Positions 36,852 to 44,845 of a stretch of 64,000 bases of DNA are shown one piece after another. The position numbers were made by a program, and so were the translations under genes. Positions within the stretch are counted from its first letter, which is position 1. Each line of letters begins with the position of its first letter. The notes beneath the pieces were generated by a model. It had not been told where the DNA came from, searched no databases, and saw only the letters and a program-made list of their open reading frames with translations. Source of the DNA: CAVWDI01 sp963793095 (GTDB taxonomy: Bacteria > Chloroflexota > Anaerolineae > Anaerolineales > UBA4823); NCBI GenBank assembly GCA_963793095.1, contig CAWBYY010000011.1, forward strand, positions 620,001 to 684,000, in the 5' to 3' direction.

Positions 36852-38898
36852 CTTCTGCCAGTTTGGGCAGTAATATTTCAAGTGCTGGTGTGGTTGAGGT
36901 GGATTCTCCCTCCAGATCATGCATCAGGATGACCGCCCCGGGGAAGATGTTTATCAGGACCTCTTCAGCCACAAGGGCAGGATCATCCAGCCGCCAATCC
37001 TGTGAGTTGATATCCCACAAAACCACCTGGTATCCCTTTTCTGCCGCGCTGGCACGCGTGTAGGAATCCAGGGCGCTGTACGGCGGGCGCAGGCAGTTCC
37101 CCGCCACCGCGCCAACCTGCTGGGCCGCAGCCTGAGCCTCTTCGAAAAACGCCGAACGCCCTGCAGGCGAAAGGGTATGGTGGCGGCCGGTATGGCTGCC
37201 CAGGGAATGCCTGCTGTCCCCGTACTCCTCAAGCAGCTTTTTATACTCCTGCGCCCGGTCGCCGGTGCTAAAAAACGCCGCCTTGGCCCGGTTTGCCTCA
37301 AGAACCTCCAGTATCCGGGTTGTGCCGCCTGCCCCGGAAGGGCCGCCTTCAAAGGTGAAATTGAGTACCCGGTCAGTGTCTGAAATGGAGGGAGAATCTG
37401 GAGATAAAGGTTCCGGTGTCCCCAGTGAAGAGGTCTCCGGTATGGTCAGACCTTCCGTTTCCCCCACCACTTCCCCATTATCATCCCGGATCCAGCCTTC
37501 GCCACCATTAAAGCAGCAGGCCCGCCACCAGCGGGTTTCTTCCGTCACGCCCAGGTTTTTGCCGGTAATATGGATCGCCTCGCCTTTATCAAGCTGGCCG
37601 ATCACTTTGAATCCCAGACCAGGGCCGGCACGCACCACCACAGAGGTTTCAGCCCCGGGTATGAAATACGGCTCTGGAGGGATCATGCTGGTGCGCCCGC
37701 CCTCGCCGCTGATGTCGATTGAAAGCTGGTAACCTGTATCCCCGCCAACAGATACAGCCCGGATGCTGTAATCCTGGGTATTTGGAAGTTCGCCCGACCA
37801 CGCAACCCGTTCATTTTCGACCGAGCTTAACACTTCGCCGTATTCCTCCCCGACGATCGAAAGCAGGACAGTATCATGGGGCGAGTCCAGGTTCACCGAG
37901 AGTATCTGACCGGCCAGGCCGCGCAGTTTATAAAGATCGCTGCCGTTGAACGGGATCTCGCTTTCGATTAGTATTTTATGATCTTCAGTCTGCAGGTCGA
38001 TTCTTTCTTTTTCAATTTCAAAATTGGATGGGCTGGCCTCCATCGCGGTCTCCTGCTCTGATTCCAGTATCAAACCTTCGGATCCGATTGAAAACACCAG
38101 CTGGCGCTGGATGCTCGGGCAGCAGACCGGGTCAGCCTGGGCATACTCATCCAGGGTGATTTGAATTTGCCCGTCCTCAATATCCATAGCGCGTATAAAA
38201 ACAGCCCGGCCCAATTCAACCGGGGGAAGCGCCTGCGGAAAGCCAGCGTTATTTAACACCGCTACTAAATGGTGAAATGGCTCGCCTTCCCCTCCATCCA
38301 GAACCAGGGTCAGGGCACCATCATCACGCCCATCTCCGTCCAGGTCGCCGTAAACCCTGAAAGGCGCCAGGCTGGCTTCCCAGCCGCCCGGAAGCCCGGG
38401 AGCCTGGCCTTCCTCCAGCCTGATCTCTTCGCTTTGCAAGCCCGGCAGGCTGAGAGAGATGTTTTTCAGCTTCTGCCAGTTTAGCTCGAGGGGGTCGACT
38501 ACAGCCTCTGAAACGCCGGCTTCTTCTTCCTGGATAGGCAGACTCCCCAGTACCTCGACCAGCTCGAACTTCAGCATCGCTCCCCCATCGCCCGGTTCGT
38601 CAACAACCTGAGACCGGATCAGAATTTCATATTCAAACCCGGGCTGGTACGCAAATCCGTCGATAGAACCATAGAAGATGGTCCATTCGTCATCCGGGTT
38701 GTCCTTAATCAGCAGGCATTCGCCCGCCTGGCCGTTCACGCAGTTGACCTTGCTGGCTGCCACAAAAATTTTCTTCTGGTTATCGTTTTGTGAAGAAGCC
38801 ACACATGCGCTCAGGCAGCTCACCATTAAAATCAGCATCATCCCCCCTGTGAGGATGTATCTGCGGCGAATGATTAAAAAAGTTCCTCTAATCGACAT
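36820..38898 (-). CDS. Lipoprotein with DUF4377, SH3 and degenerate polysaccharide-deacetylase domains
   Basis: A 692-residue surface lipoprotein (signal ILTGGMMLILMVSCLSAC). Order: DUF4377-like domain near 40-115 (KVNCVNGQAGECLLIK, then GFAYQPGFEYEI); a region with FG-GAP-like text DLDGDGRDDGALTLVL; a pre-peptidase-like beta domain; a bacterial SH3 domain (VVVRAGPGLGFKVIGQLDKG); and a C-terminal NodB domain. NodB motifs 2-5 are recognisable (SHTGRHH, RPPYSALDS, DINSQDW, ILMHD), but motif 1, normally TFDDGP, reads TFEGGP. Both Asp residues, catalytic base and metal ligand, are therefore missing. It may bind rather than deacetylate cell-wall glycans. Confidence 0.75.
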   Translation of the reverse strand: MSIRGTFLIIRRRYILTGGMMLILMVSCLSACVASSQNDNQKKIFVAASKVNCVNGQAGECLLIKDNPDDEWTIFYGSIDGFAYQPGFEYEILIRSQVVDEPGDGGAMLKFELVEVLGSLPIQEEEAGVSEAVVDPLELNWQKLKNISLSLPGLQSEEIRLEEGQAPGLPGGWEASLAPFRVYGDLDGDGRDDGALTLVLDGGEGEPFHHLVAVLNNAGFPQALPPVELGRAVFIRAMDIEDGQIQITLDEYAQADPVCCPSIQRQLVFSIGSEGLILESEQETAMEASPSNFEIEKERIDLQTEDHKILIESEIPFNGSDLYKLRGLAGQILSVNLDSPHDTVLLSIVGEEYGEVLSSVENERVAWSGELPNTQDYSIRAVSVGGDTGYQLSIDISGEGGRTSMIPPEPYFIPGAETSVVVRAGPGLGFKVIGQLDKGEAIHITGKNLGVTEETRWWRACCFNGGEGWIRDDNGEVVGETEGLTIPETSSLGTPEPLSPDSPSISDTDRVLNFTFEGGPSGAGGTTRILEVLEANRAKAAFFSTGDRAQEYKKLLEEYGDSRHSLGSHTGRHHTLSPAGRSAFFEEAQAAAQQVGAVAGNCLRPPYSALDSYTRASAAEKGYQVVLWDINSQDWRLDDPALVAEEVLINIFPGAVILMHDLEGESTSTTPALEILLPKLAEDGYRFTTVCE

Positions 38899-39038
38899 TA
38901 GCGACTGATGCCTGCCAAACTATCTGGACTCGTGACTGCCTGTTACAGCTTTAACACAGGGTGTGAATTGTAGCATAATGTGCATAATGATATCAAAAAG
39001 TCCGGTAAGAAATCGTCTCCACCCCTCGTCATAAATAA

Positions 39039-39110
39039 TGAGCGCGGCAGGAATCGAACCTGCAACCCTTGGCTTAAAAGGCCACTGCTCTGCCATTGAG
39101 CTACGCGCCC
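39039..39110 (-). tRNA. tRNA-Lys (anticodon TTT)
   Basis: On the minus strand the sequence folds as a tRNA. The acceptor stem is GGGCGCG with CGCGCTC, the D arm GCTC-AATGGCA-GAGC, the anticodon loop CTTTTAA giving TTT, and the T arm GCAGG-TTCGATT-CCTGC. The variable loop is GGGTT and the discriminator base is A. CCA is not encoded. The closing pair of the anticodon stem appears mismatched (G-A), which is unusual and may be a sequencing error. Confidence 0.9.
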
Positions 39111-39299
39111 ACGCTGGCCGGCAAAATACTTCACCGGCAAACTGCATTCTATCACGCTGAAAATCTCCCGTCAACATTGGGGAATTTCGGCGGATTATTT
39201 CTGAATTTGCTTGACTTTTGCCTGCCGGCTTGATAATATTCCCCCGCCTTTTGGAGGGAATAAACCGCATAAAACTGTTTAATAGACTTGGAGAAATTA

Positions 39300-39626
39300 A
39301 TGACCGAAATAACAAAACTGACTGAAACAACATTTCAGAGCGAAGTACTCGAGGCTGGCGAACCGGTTCTGGTTGACTTTACCGCGGTGTGGTGCGCCCC
39401 GTGCAAAATGCTCGACCCGGTTGTTAAAGACCTGGCCAGTGATTGGTCCGGTAAAGTAAAAGTCTTTAAGCTGGATGTTGATGAAACTCCGGGTGTTGCC
39501 ATGAATTACAATATTATGGGCGTCCCAACCCTGATGCTCTTCAAGAACGGCGAACCTGTGGAGCGGGTGACAGGCTATGCGCCCAAAGATCGCCTGGTCA
39601 AGAAATTTTCTCCCCACCTGAATTAG
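39300..39626 (+). CDS. trxA: Thioredoxin
   Basis: A 108-residue thioredoxin with the redox motif WCAPC (VLVDFTAVWCAPCKMLDPVV; position 3 is Ala in place of the usual Gly of WCGPC). The cis-Pro segment is GVPTLMLFKNGEPV, and the buried Asp of VDFTA is in place. The length and fold elements are complete with no signal peptide, so it is cytosolic. The ATG at 39300 with GGAG upstream is preferred over the TTG 12 bases earlier. It reduces protein disulfides with thioredoxin reductase. It is divergent from the tRNA-Lys gene. Confidence 0.9.
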   Translation: MTEITKLTETTFQSEVLEAGEPVLVDFTAVWCAPCKMLDPVVKDLASDWSGKVKVFKLDVDETPGVAMNYNIMGVPTLMLFKNGEPVERVTGYAPKDRLVKKFSPHLN

Positions 39627-39700
39627 ATTAAATATATTTCCTTTGAACAGCCTGCCTGGTTATTGCTGCCATGCCGGCTTTTTAAGGTACACGGATATCT

Positions 39701-40916
39701 TTATTCAAGACCGGCTGCCCGGCGCAGGACTTCAACTTTATCGGTCTTTTCCCAGGGCAGGTCAAGATCCTCACGGCCAAAATGGCCGTAGTTTGCAATC
39801 TGCCTGTAAATCGGCCGCCTGAGATTCAGGTCATGGATTATCGCCCCTGGCCGCAGATCAAAATTCTGCTCGATCAACCGCCCGATTTCTTCGTCAGAAA
39901 TTTTTCCAGTTCCAAAAGTCTCGCAGTTTACGCTCAGCGGTTGCGCCACCCCGATCGCGTAGGCAACCTGGATTTCGCAGCGGTCCGCAAGCCCGGCAGC
40001 GACAATATTCTTGGCTGCCCAGCGGGCTGCATAGGCGGCTGACCGGTCTACTTTGGTCGGGTCTTTCCCGCTGAAACAACCCCCGCCGTGGCGCCCCATC
40101 CCGCCGTAGGTGTCGACGATGATTTTCCTGCCGGTTATGCCCGAATCGCCCTGCGGCCCGCCGGTCACGAACCGCCCGGTCGGGTTGACATGAATTGTTA
40201 ATCCATCGTCCACCATGTCGGCTGGAAGGACCGGGATGATGACGTGTTCGCTGATCGCCCGCGTAATTTCAGCCAGCCCTATCTCCGAGGCGTGCTGGGC
40301 GCTTACCAGCACCGTGTCGACCCGCTTCGGAATTCCGTAACTATATTCCACAGTCACCTGGCTCTTGCCGTCCGGCCTCAGCCATGCCAGGGTCCCGTCT
40401 TTGCGGACCTTATCAAGCTGGCGGGTGAGCTTGTGGGCCAGGTAAATGGGCATCGGCATGTATTCTGGGGTCTCGTTGCAGGCATAACCAAACATCATGC
40501 CCTGGTCTCCGGCGCCAATCGCATCTACCCCCGATTCGCCCATCCCGCCCTGCTTGGCTTCGAGAGCTTTATCCACACCCAGGGCAATATCGCCGGACTG
40601 TTTGGCGATCGCCACCAGCACCCCGCAGGTTTTGCCGTCAAAACCCTTCTCGCTGTTATCGTAGCCAATATCCAGGATCACCTCCCGGGCTAATTCATCA
40701 TAATTAATTTTTGTTTTTGATGTAATTTCGCCCATAAGCAGCACAAAGCCGGTCTTGGTTGCGACTTCACACGCCACCCGCGATTGCGGGTCAAATTCCA
40801 GACAGGCATCCAGCACAGCATCGCTGATCTGGTCGCATATTTTGTCCGGGTGGCCCTCAGTCACCGACTTCAGAAGTGAACAGAACCCGTTCTGCATTCA
40901 TAAATGTTGTGGTCAT
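39701..40916 (-). CDS. metK: S-adenosylmethionine synthetase, frameshifted near the start
   Basis: MetK makes SAM from methionine and ATP. The N-terminus from the ATG at 40916 reads MTTTFMNAERVLFTSE, and a one-base insertion near 40872 is needed to continue SVTEGHPDKICDQISDAVLD. Reading GAAGTCG as GAGTCG restores it. Family motifs follow: GAGDQGMMFGYA, GGPQGDSGITGRKIIVDTYG and GGGCFSGKDPTKVDRSAAYA with the P-loop and active-site residues. About 405 residues, the usual length. A GGAGG site lies seven bases upstream, and a SAM-I riboswitch with terminator precedes it. It supplies the cofactor needed by the radical SAM enzymes of the window. Confidence 0.95.
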
Positions 40917-40927
40917 TCAATTCCTCC

Positions 40928-40961
40928 AAAAAAAATACCCTTTCCGCTGGAGAGGAAGGGC
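40928..40961 (-). terminator. Riboswitch-controlled terminator upstream of metK
   Basis: On the minus strand GCCCTTCC-TCTCCAGC-GGAAAGGGT forms a hairpin with one bulge, directly followed by ATTTTTTTT. It lies between the SAM-I aptamer and the metK ribosome site, the classic position of the expression platform. Confidence 0.85.
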
Positions 40962-40985
40962 ATCCATAAAATTTTTGGCCTCTTT

Positions 40986-41095
40986 CTCATCTTCCAGAAG
41001 ATCCGTCTGCCGGAATTGGCACCTTCCTCCGGGTAAATACCGGATAGGGGTTGCCGAGGTTTCACAGGGCCGGTCCCTCCGCCTCTCTGGATGAG
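40986..41095 (-). ncRNA. SAM-I (S-box) riboswitch of metK
   Basis: The minus strand shows the SAM-I aptamer. P1 is CTCATC paired with GATGAG. The conserved core is AGAGAGGCGGAGGGACCGGC then CCTGTGAAACCTCGGCAACC, with GGAAGGTGCCAATTCCGGCA and GACGGATC on the 3' side. Bound SAM stabilises the aptamer and lets the downstream terminator form, which shuts off metK when SAM is plentiful. Confidence 0.93.
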
Positions 41096-41202
41096 CGCCC
41101 GACAGGGGCGTTATTTCTTAAACGACTGCGATAATACCATGCGCAAGAAAACCTGTCAAACAGCTAATGTTTGGGTTGGGATCCATTGAAAATTCTAATT
41201 CT

Positions 41203-42021
41203 TCAGATAAACAACCACAGGATCAAATAGTATCCGATCACGCCTGCCCACAGCCAGGAGTCAATCCGGTCAAACACCCCGCCGTGTCCCGGGATCAGGT
41301 TGCTCGAATCTTTCACTCCCACCTGGCGCTTGATCATACTGGCCCCCAGGTCGCCCAGCACTGTCACCACGCTGAGGGTAAAACCGAGCGCCAGTCCGCT
41401 GAGTGGGCTGATGTTTGTGCCCGGCCCGGCCAGGTACTGCCATAAATACGCCAGCAAAACCGTTCCAAGCGTGCCAGCAACGATTCCGCCGATATAACCT
41501 TCCCATGTTTTTTTAGGGCTGAGGCGCGGGGTCATATGATGGCGCCCGATCCCTTTACCGACGAAATACGCCCCGGCATCCGCGATCCAGACCGCTGGCA
41601 GGACAAGCAGCACCCACCACATCCCCTCCGGCAGATCCCGCAGCGAAATCATGTATGCCCCAATCCAGCCAATGTACAGGGCTCCGCTCAAGGTAACCGC
41701 AAAATCAGTTCCCGCCTGATTGCGCCCGCGCTCATAATCAACCAGATGGTATGCCAGGCTGACCAGGACCACAAGGCTAACCATCCAATCGGCGCCCTGG
41801 AATCCAAACAAAGCCCGTCCGGCTGCCAGCAGCAGTGTACCCGCAATAATGACTATAGTCCCCGGTTTGTATCCCCCGGCCCGGAAAAGATCGCCGAATT
41901 CCCGGGCAGATAACCCCAGGATCAGCAGCACAAGCCCGACATAAAAAAGACCGCCAAAATATATTGCCGCAATTCCGACCGGAAGCAGTACGGCTGCAGC
42001 CAGGACTCGCTTACGCAGCAT
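41203..42021 (-). CDS. cdsA: Phosphatidate cytidylyltransferase
   Basis: CdsA makes CDP-diacylglycerol from phosphatidate and CTP. It has about 272 residues from the ATG at 42021, which overlaps the end of uppS and is better than a longer start inside that gene. It is highly hydrophobic with about seven to eight membrane helices. The family signature is intact: LGDLGASMIKRQVGVKDSSN followed by LIPGHGGVFDRIDS near the C-terminus, with SPKKTWEGYIGG before it. It is the last gene of the rpsB-tsf-pyrH-frr-uppS-cdsA series. Confidence 0.92.
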   Translation of the reverse strand: MLRKRVLAAAVLLPVGIAAIYFGGLFYVGLVLLILGLSAREFGDLFRAGGYKPGTIVIIAGTLLLAAGRALFGFQGADWMVSLVVLVSLAYHLVDYERGRNQAGTDFAVTLSGALYIGWIGAYMISLRDLPEGMWWVLLVLPAVWIADAGAYFVGKGIGRHHMTPRLSPKKTWEGYIGGIVAGTLGTVLLAYLWQYLAGPGTNISPLSGLALGFTLSVVTVLGDLGASMIKRQVGVKDSSNLIPGHGGVFDRIDSWLWAGVIGYYLILWLFI

Positions 42022-42784
42022 TCTTCTTTTGTTTTCTTTTGGAGCTGGAAACTCGCCCGTATCGGCGGTCGCGGTCGCTGTATTCAACCAGCGCCAAACG
42101 CAGCTGCTCCCGGTCAAAATCCGGCCAGTAGACCTCCGGGAAATACCATTCTGAGTATGCTCCCTGCCAGATCAGAAAGTTGCTGCCGCGCAGTTCGCCC
42201 GAAGTACGGATAATCAGGTCCGGATCGGGCACTCCTGCTGTGAACAGGTAATGGTTTACGGACTCTACGGTCACTTCCGAAGGATCGATCCCGTCCTTTA
42301 TCATGCGCTGAATTGCGCACACAATTTCGTCCCGCCCGCCGTAGTTAAAGGCGATATTGAGAATTAACCGTTCGTTATCCCGGGTATATTCCAATGCATG
42401 CAGGACTTTATCCCGGAAGGCTGGTTTAACCCGGTCCAGGCGGCCGATATGGCGCAGCTGGACTCCCTGGTCGTGCAGTTCCTGGAGTTCCCTTTCGATC
42501 ACATCATCAAAAATTCTCATCAACCCGCGCACTTCGGCGGAGGGGCGGCCCCAGTTTTCAGTAGAAAAGGCGTAAATTGTCAGGTAGCGAATCCCAAATT
42601 CAATGCAGGCCTCTATGATCCGGCGCAGGTTTTCTGTGCCAGCCCGGTGTCCTGCCAGGCGCGGTAAACCGCGCGAAATCGCCCAGCGCCCGTTCCCATC
42701 CATGATGATCGCGATATGGGTCGGGATTAATTCGGGCAGGTCTATTTTTTCATCCTGCTTCTTTATTGTCTCTGTAAGAGCCAC
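42011..42784 (-). CDS. uppS: Isoprenyl (undecaprenyl) diphosphate synthase
   Basis: A 257-residue cis-prenyltransferase making the C55 carrier lipid for cell-wall and surface glycans. Motifs: HIAIIMDGNGRWAISRGLPR with the catalytic Asp and the phosphate-binding GNGRWA loop, GHRAG, YLTIYAFSTENWGRP, and near the end PDLIIRTSGELRGSNFLIWQ. The start is GTG at 42784, immediately after the frr stop (TAA GTG). The C-terminus is basic (SSKRKQKKNAA). It is tightly coupled with cdsA. Confidence 0.93.
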   Translation of the reverse strand: MALTETIKKQDEKIDLPELIPTHIAIIMDGNGRWAISRGLPRLAGHRAGTENLRRIIEACIEFGIRYLTIYAFSTENWGRPSAEVRGLMRIFDDVIERELQELHDQGVQLRHIGRLDRVKPAFRDKVLHALEYTRDNERLILNIAFNYGGRDEIVCAIQRMIKDGIDPSEVTVESVNHYLFTAGVPDPDLIIRTSGELRGSNFLIWQGAYSEWYFPEVYWPDFDREQLRLALVEYSDRDRRYGRVSSSKRKQKKNAA

Positions 42785-43342
42785 TTAGAATTCGAGTATC
42801 TCCTTTTCTTTACGTTCGCCGATGCTGTTGATCCCCTTAATTTTTTCGTCGGTGATTTTTTGCAGATGTTCTTCCCCCCGTTTCAGATCGTCCTCCGAGA
42901 TCAGTTTTTCATTTTCAAATTCCCGCAGATCGTGGATGCTGTCACGGCGGATATTCCGCACCGCAACCCGCGCTTCTTCAATCCGGGTATTAACCAGTTT
43001 TACCAGGTCGCGGCGGCGTTCTTCTGTCAGCGGCGGCAGGTTCAGGCGGATTGATTTCCCATCGCTGTTGGGAGTCAAGCCCAGGTCCGATGTCAATATG
43101 CTTCTCTCAATGTTCTTTAAGGAAGAATCGTCAAAAGGTCGAATCAGCAGCGAGCGCGGTTCCGGAACACTGATTGTAGCTAGCTGTATCAGTGGTGTGG
43201 GTATTCCGTAATATTCCACATTCAGTTTTTCTACCAGCCCGGGGTGCGCCCTTCCGGTCCGGATGCCCGCCAGGTCATCCTCAAGGGCTTGAATGGCGCC
43301 ATCCATACGGGTTTCGGCTTCTGTGTAAACATCATCAAGCAT
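42785..43342 (-). CDS. frr: Ribosome recycling factor
   Basis: A 185-residue protein of standard length. It splits post-termination ribosomes together with EF-G. Domain I is a three-helix bundle (start MLDDVYTEAETRMDGAIQAL; DDLAGIRTGRAHPGLVEKLN is the family hallmark), domain II has the YYGIPTPLIQLATISVPEPR sheet, and RLNLPPLTEERRRDLVKLV returns to domain I. The frame is intact. It sits between pyrH and uppS in the conserved order. Confidence 0.95.
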   Translation of the reverse strand: MLDDVYTEAETRMDGAIQALEDDLAGIRTGRAHPGLVEKLNVEYYGIPTPLIQLATISVPEPRSLLIRPFDDSSLKNIERSILTSDLGLTPNSDGKSIRLNLPPLTEERRRDLVKLVNTRIEEARVAVRNIRRDSIHDLREFENEKLISEDDLKRGEEHLQKITDEKIKGINSIGERKEKEILEF

Positions 43343-43446
43343 ATTGGCCTCCGCTCTGTAACACCAATTTTATCCGGTTAACTATAGCATACTCGAAAAT
43401 AACAGGCTGGAAAAGGGTTAGATAAAAGAGTGGCTTCAAGCTGGAA

Positions 43447-44166
43447 TTACCCTGAGACAATCGTGCCGGCCGCCTTGCCGTACAGGGCGTTCCGGAGCGC
43501 TTTCGCATCCCAGAGATTGAGCACCAGGATCGGCAGGTGGTTGTCCATGCATAAGGTCAGGGCGGTGCTGTCCATCACCTCCAGGCGTTTATTGATCGCA
43601 TCCATGTAGGTGAGCTGGTTATAGCGGACTGCATCGGGATGTTTAAGCGGGTCACGATCGTATACTCCGTCGACCTTGGTGGCTTTAATGAGCACCTGGG
43701 CGCCGATTTCGACAGCCCGCAGGGCGGCAGCGGTATCGGTTGAAAAGAAGGGATTCCCGGTTCCGCCCCCCAGTATGACCACCCGGCCTTTCTCAAGGTG
43801 GCGGATCGCCCTGCGCCGGATATACGGTTCTGCCACCGCATGCATTTCGACCGCTGATTGGACTCGTGTATCCAGCCCCATACGTTCCATTGCGTCCATC
43901 AGAGCCAGGGCATTCATCATGGTGGCCAGCATTCCCATGTAATCCGCGGTTGCCCGGTCCATCCCCCGCTCAATTCCCAGGCGGCCGCGCCACAGATTTC
44001 CAGCGCCGATGACGACCGCCACATCCACATCCAGATCGCGCACATCCCGGACTCTCTGGGCGACATCCTCAGCCTTTACAGGATCGATGCCAAACCCGCC
44101 GTCGCTTGCCAGCGATTCCCCGCTGATTTTTAAGAGTATCCGTTTGTACTTCAGATTTTCATCCAT
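43447..44166 (-). CDS. pyrH: Uridylate kinase
   Basis: A 239-residue bacterial UMP kinase of the amino-acid-kinase fold, phosphorylating UMP to UDP. Marks are KRILLKISGESLASDGGFGI, VAVVIGAGNLWRGRLGIERG with the triphosphate-binding Gly loop, MDRATADYMGMLATMMNALA, and VVILGGGTGNPFFSTDTAAA. The length is normal and the frame intact. A terminator hairpin separates it from tsf upstream, so pyrH-frr-uppS-cdsA may be partly uncoupled from rpsB-tsf. Confidence 0.95.
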   Translation of the reverse strand: MDENLKYKRILLKISGESLASDGGFGIDPVKAEDVAQRVRDVRDLDVDVAVVIGAGNLWRGRLGIERGMDRATADYMGMLATMMNALALMDAMERMGLDTRVQSAVEMHAVAEPYIRRRAIRHLEKGRVVILGGGTGNPFFSTDTAAALRAVEIGAQVLIKATKVDGVYDRDPLKHPDAVRYNQLTYMDAINKRLEVMDSTALTLCMDNHLPILVLNLWDAKALRNALYGKAAGTIVSG

Positions 44167-44208
44167 CCGCCGCTCCGGTGTTTAAAAATATCCCGCTGCA
44201 ATAAAAAA

Positions 44209-44225
44209 GCCAACCCGGGGTTGGC
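44209..44225 (-). terminator. Terminator between tsf and pyrH
   Basis: GCCAACC-CGG-GGTTGGC is a seven-base-pair stem with a three-base loop. On the minus strand it is followed by TTTTTTATTG, and on the other side by AAAAAGG. It ends or attenuates the rpsB-tsf transcript. Confidence 0.85.
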
Positions 44226-44231
44226 CTTTTT

Positions 44232-44843
44232 CTAATCTTCGACTTCCGCATGCTCGCCTAATTCCCAGCGCTCAAACCGCCGGATGACGATATTTTCTCC
44301 AATTGAGGCGATATTCTGCAGCAGAAGTTCTTCAATTGTGATCTCATCATCCCGGATGTATGGCTGGCGAACCAGGCAAACTTCATCTTCAAATTTTTTC
44401 AACTTCCCTTCAATTATCCGGTCGATAACGTTTTCGGGCTTGCCTTCTGCCAGCGCGAACTGGCGGGCCTGTTCCCGTTCGCTGTCGAGCACTTCCTGCG
44501 GGATATCTTCCGGTCGTACGTACTCCGGAGCTCCCGCCGCGATTTGCAGGGCGATCTCGTGCACAAATGTGCGGAAGGCTTCTGAACGGGCGACGAAGTC
44601 AGTCTCGCAGTTGACTTCGACCATTACCCCAACCCTCCCATCTCCATGCGAATAGAGGTCCAGGTAACCCTCGCTGGTCTGGCGGTCAGACCTTTTCAGG
44701 GCAGTCGCCAAACCCTTCTCGCGTAAGAATGAGAGCGCCTGCTCAAAATCTCCATCAGCCTGCTGAAGGGCAGCCCGGCAGTCCATAATTCCTGCGCCGG
44801 TCTCCTCCCGCAGGGCTTTGATTTGCTCAGTTGTAACTTCCAT
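44232..44843 (-). CDS. tsf: Translation elongation factor Ts
   Basis: A 203-residue EF-Ts, the nucleotide-exchange factor of EF-Tu. The UBA-like start is EVTTEQIKALREETGAGIMD, and the core includes VGVMVEVNCETDFVARSEAF with the TDF motif that inserts into EF-Tu. It is the short form (about 200 residues, one core subdomain) found in Thermus, cyanobacteria and Chloroflexota, not the about 280-residue enterobacterial type. It starts three bases after the rpsB stop. Confidence 0.95.
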   Translation of the reverse strand: MEVTTEQIKALREETGAGIMDCRAALQQADGDFEQALSFLREKGLATALKRSDRQTSEGYLDLYSHGDGRVGVMVEVNCETDFVARSEAFRTFVHEIALQIAAGAPEYVRPEDIPQEVLDSEREQARQFALAEGKPENVIDRIIEGKLKKFEDEVCLVRQPYIRDDEITIEELLLQNIASIGENIVIRRFERWELGEHAEVED

Positions 44844-44845
44844 TT

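Noticed and set aside
39650..39690. Terminator after thioredoxin
   Set aside because: AGCC-GGCT with an inner TGG-CCA stem before a T-run is too weak and interrupted to call.
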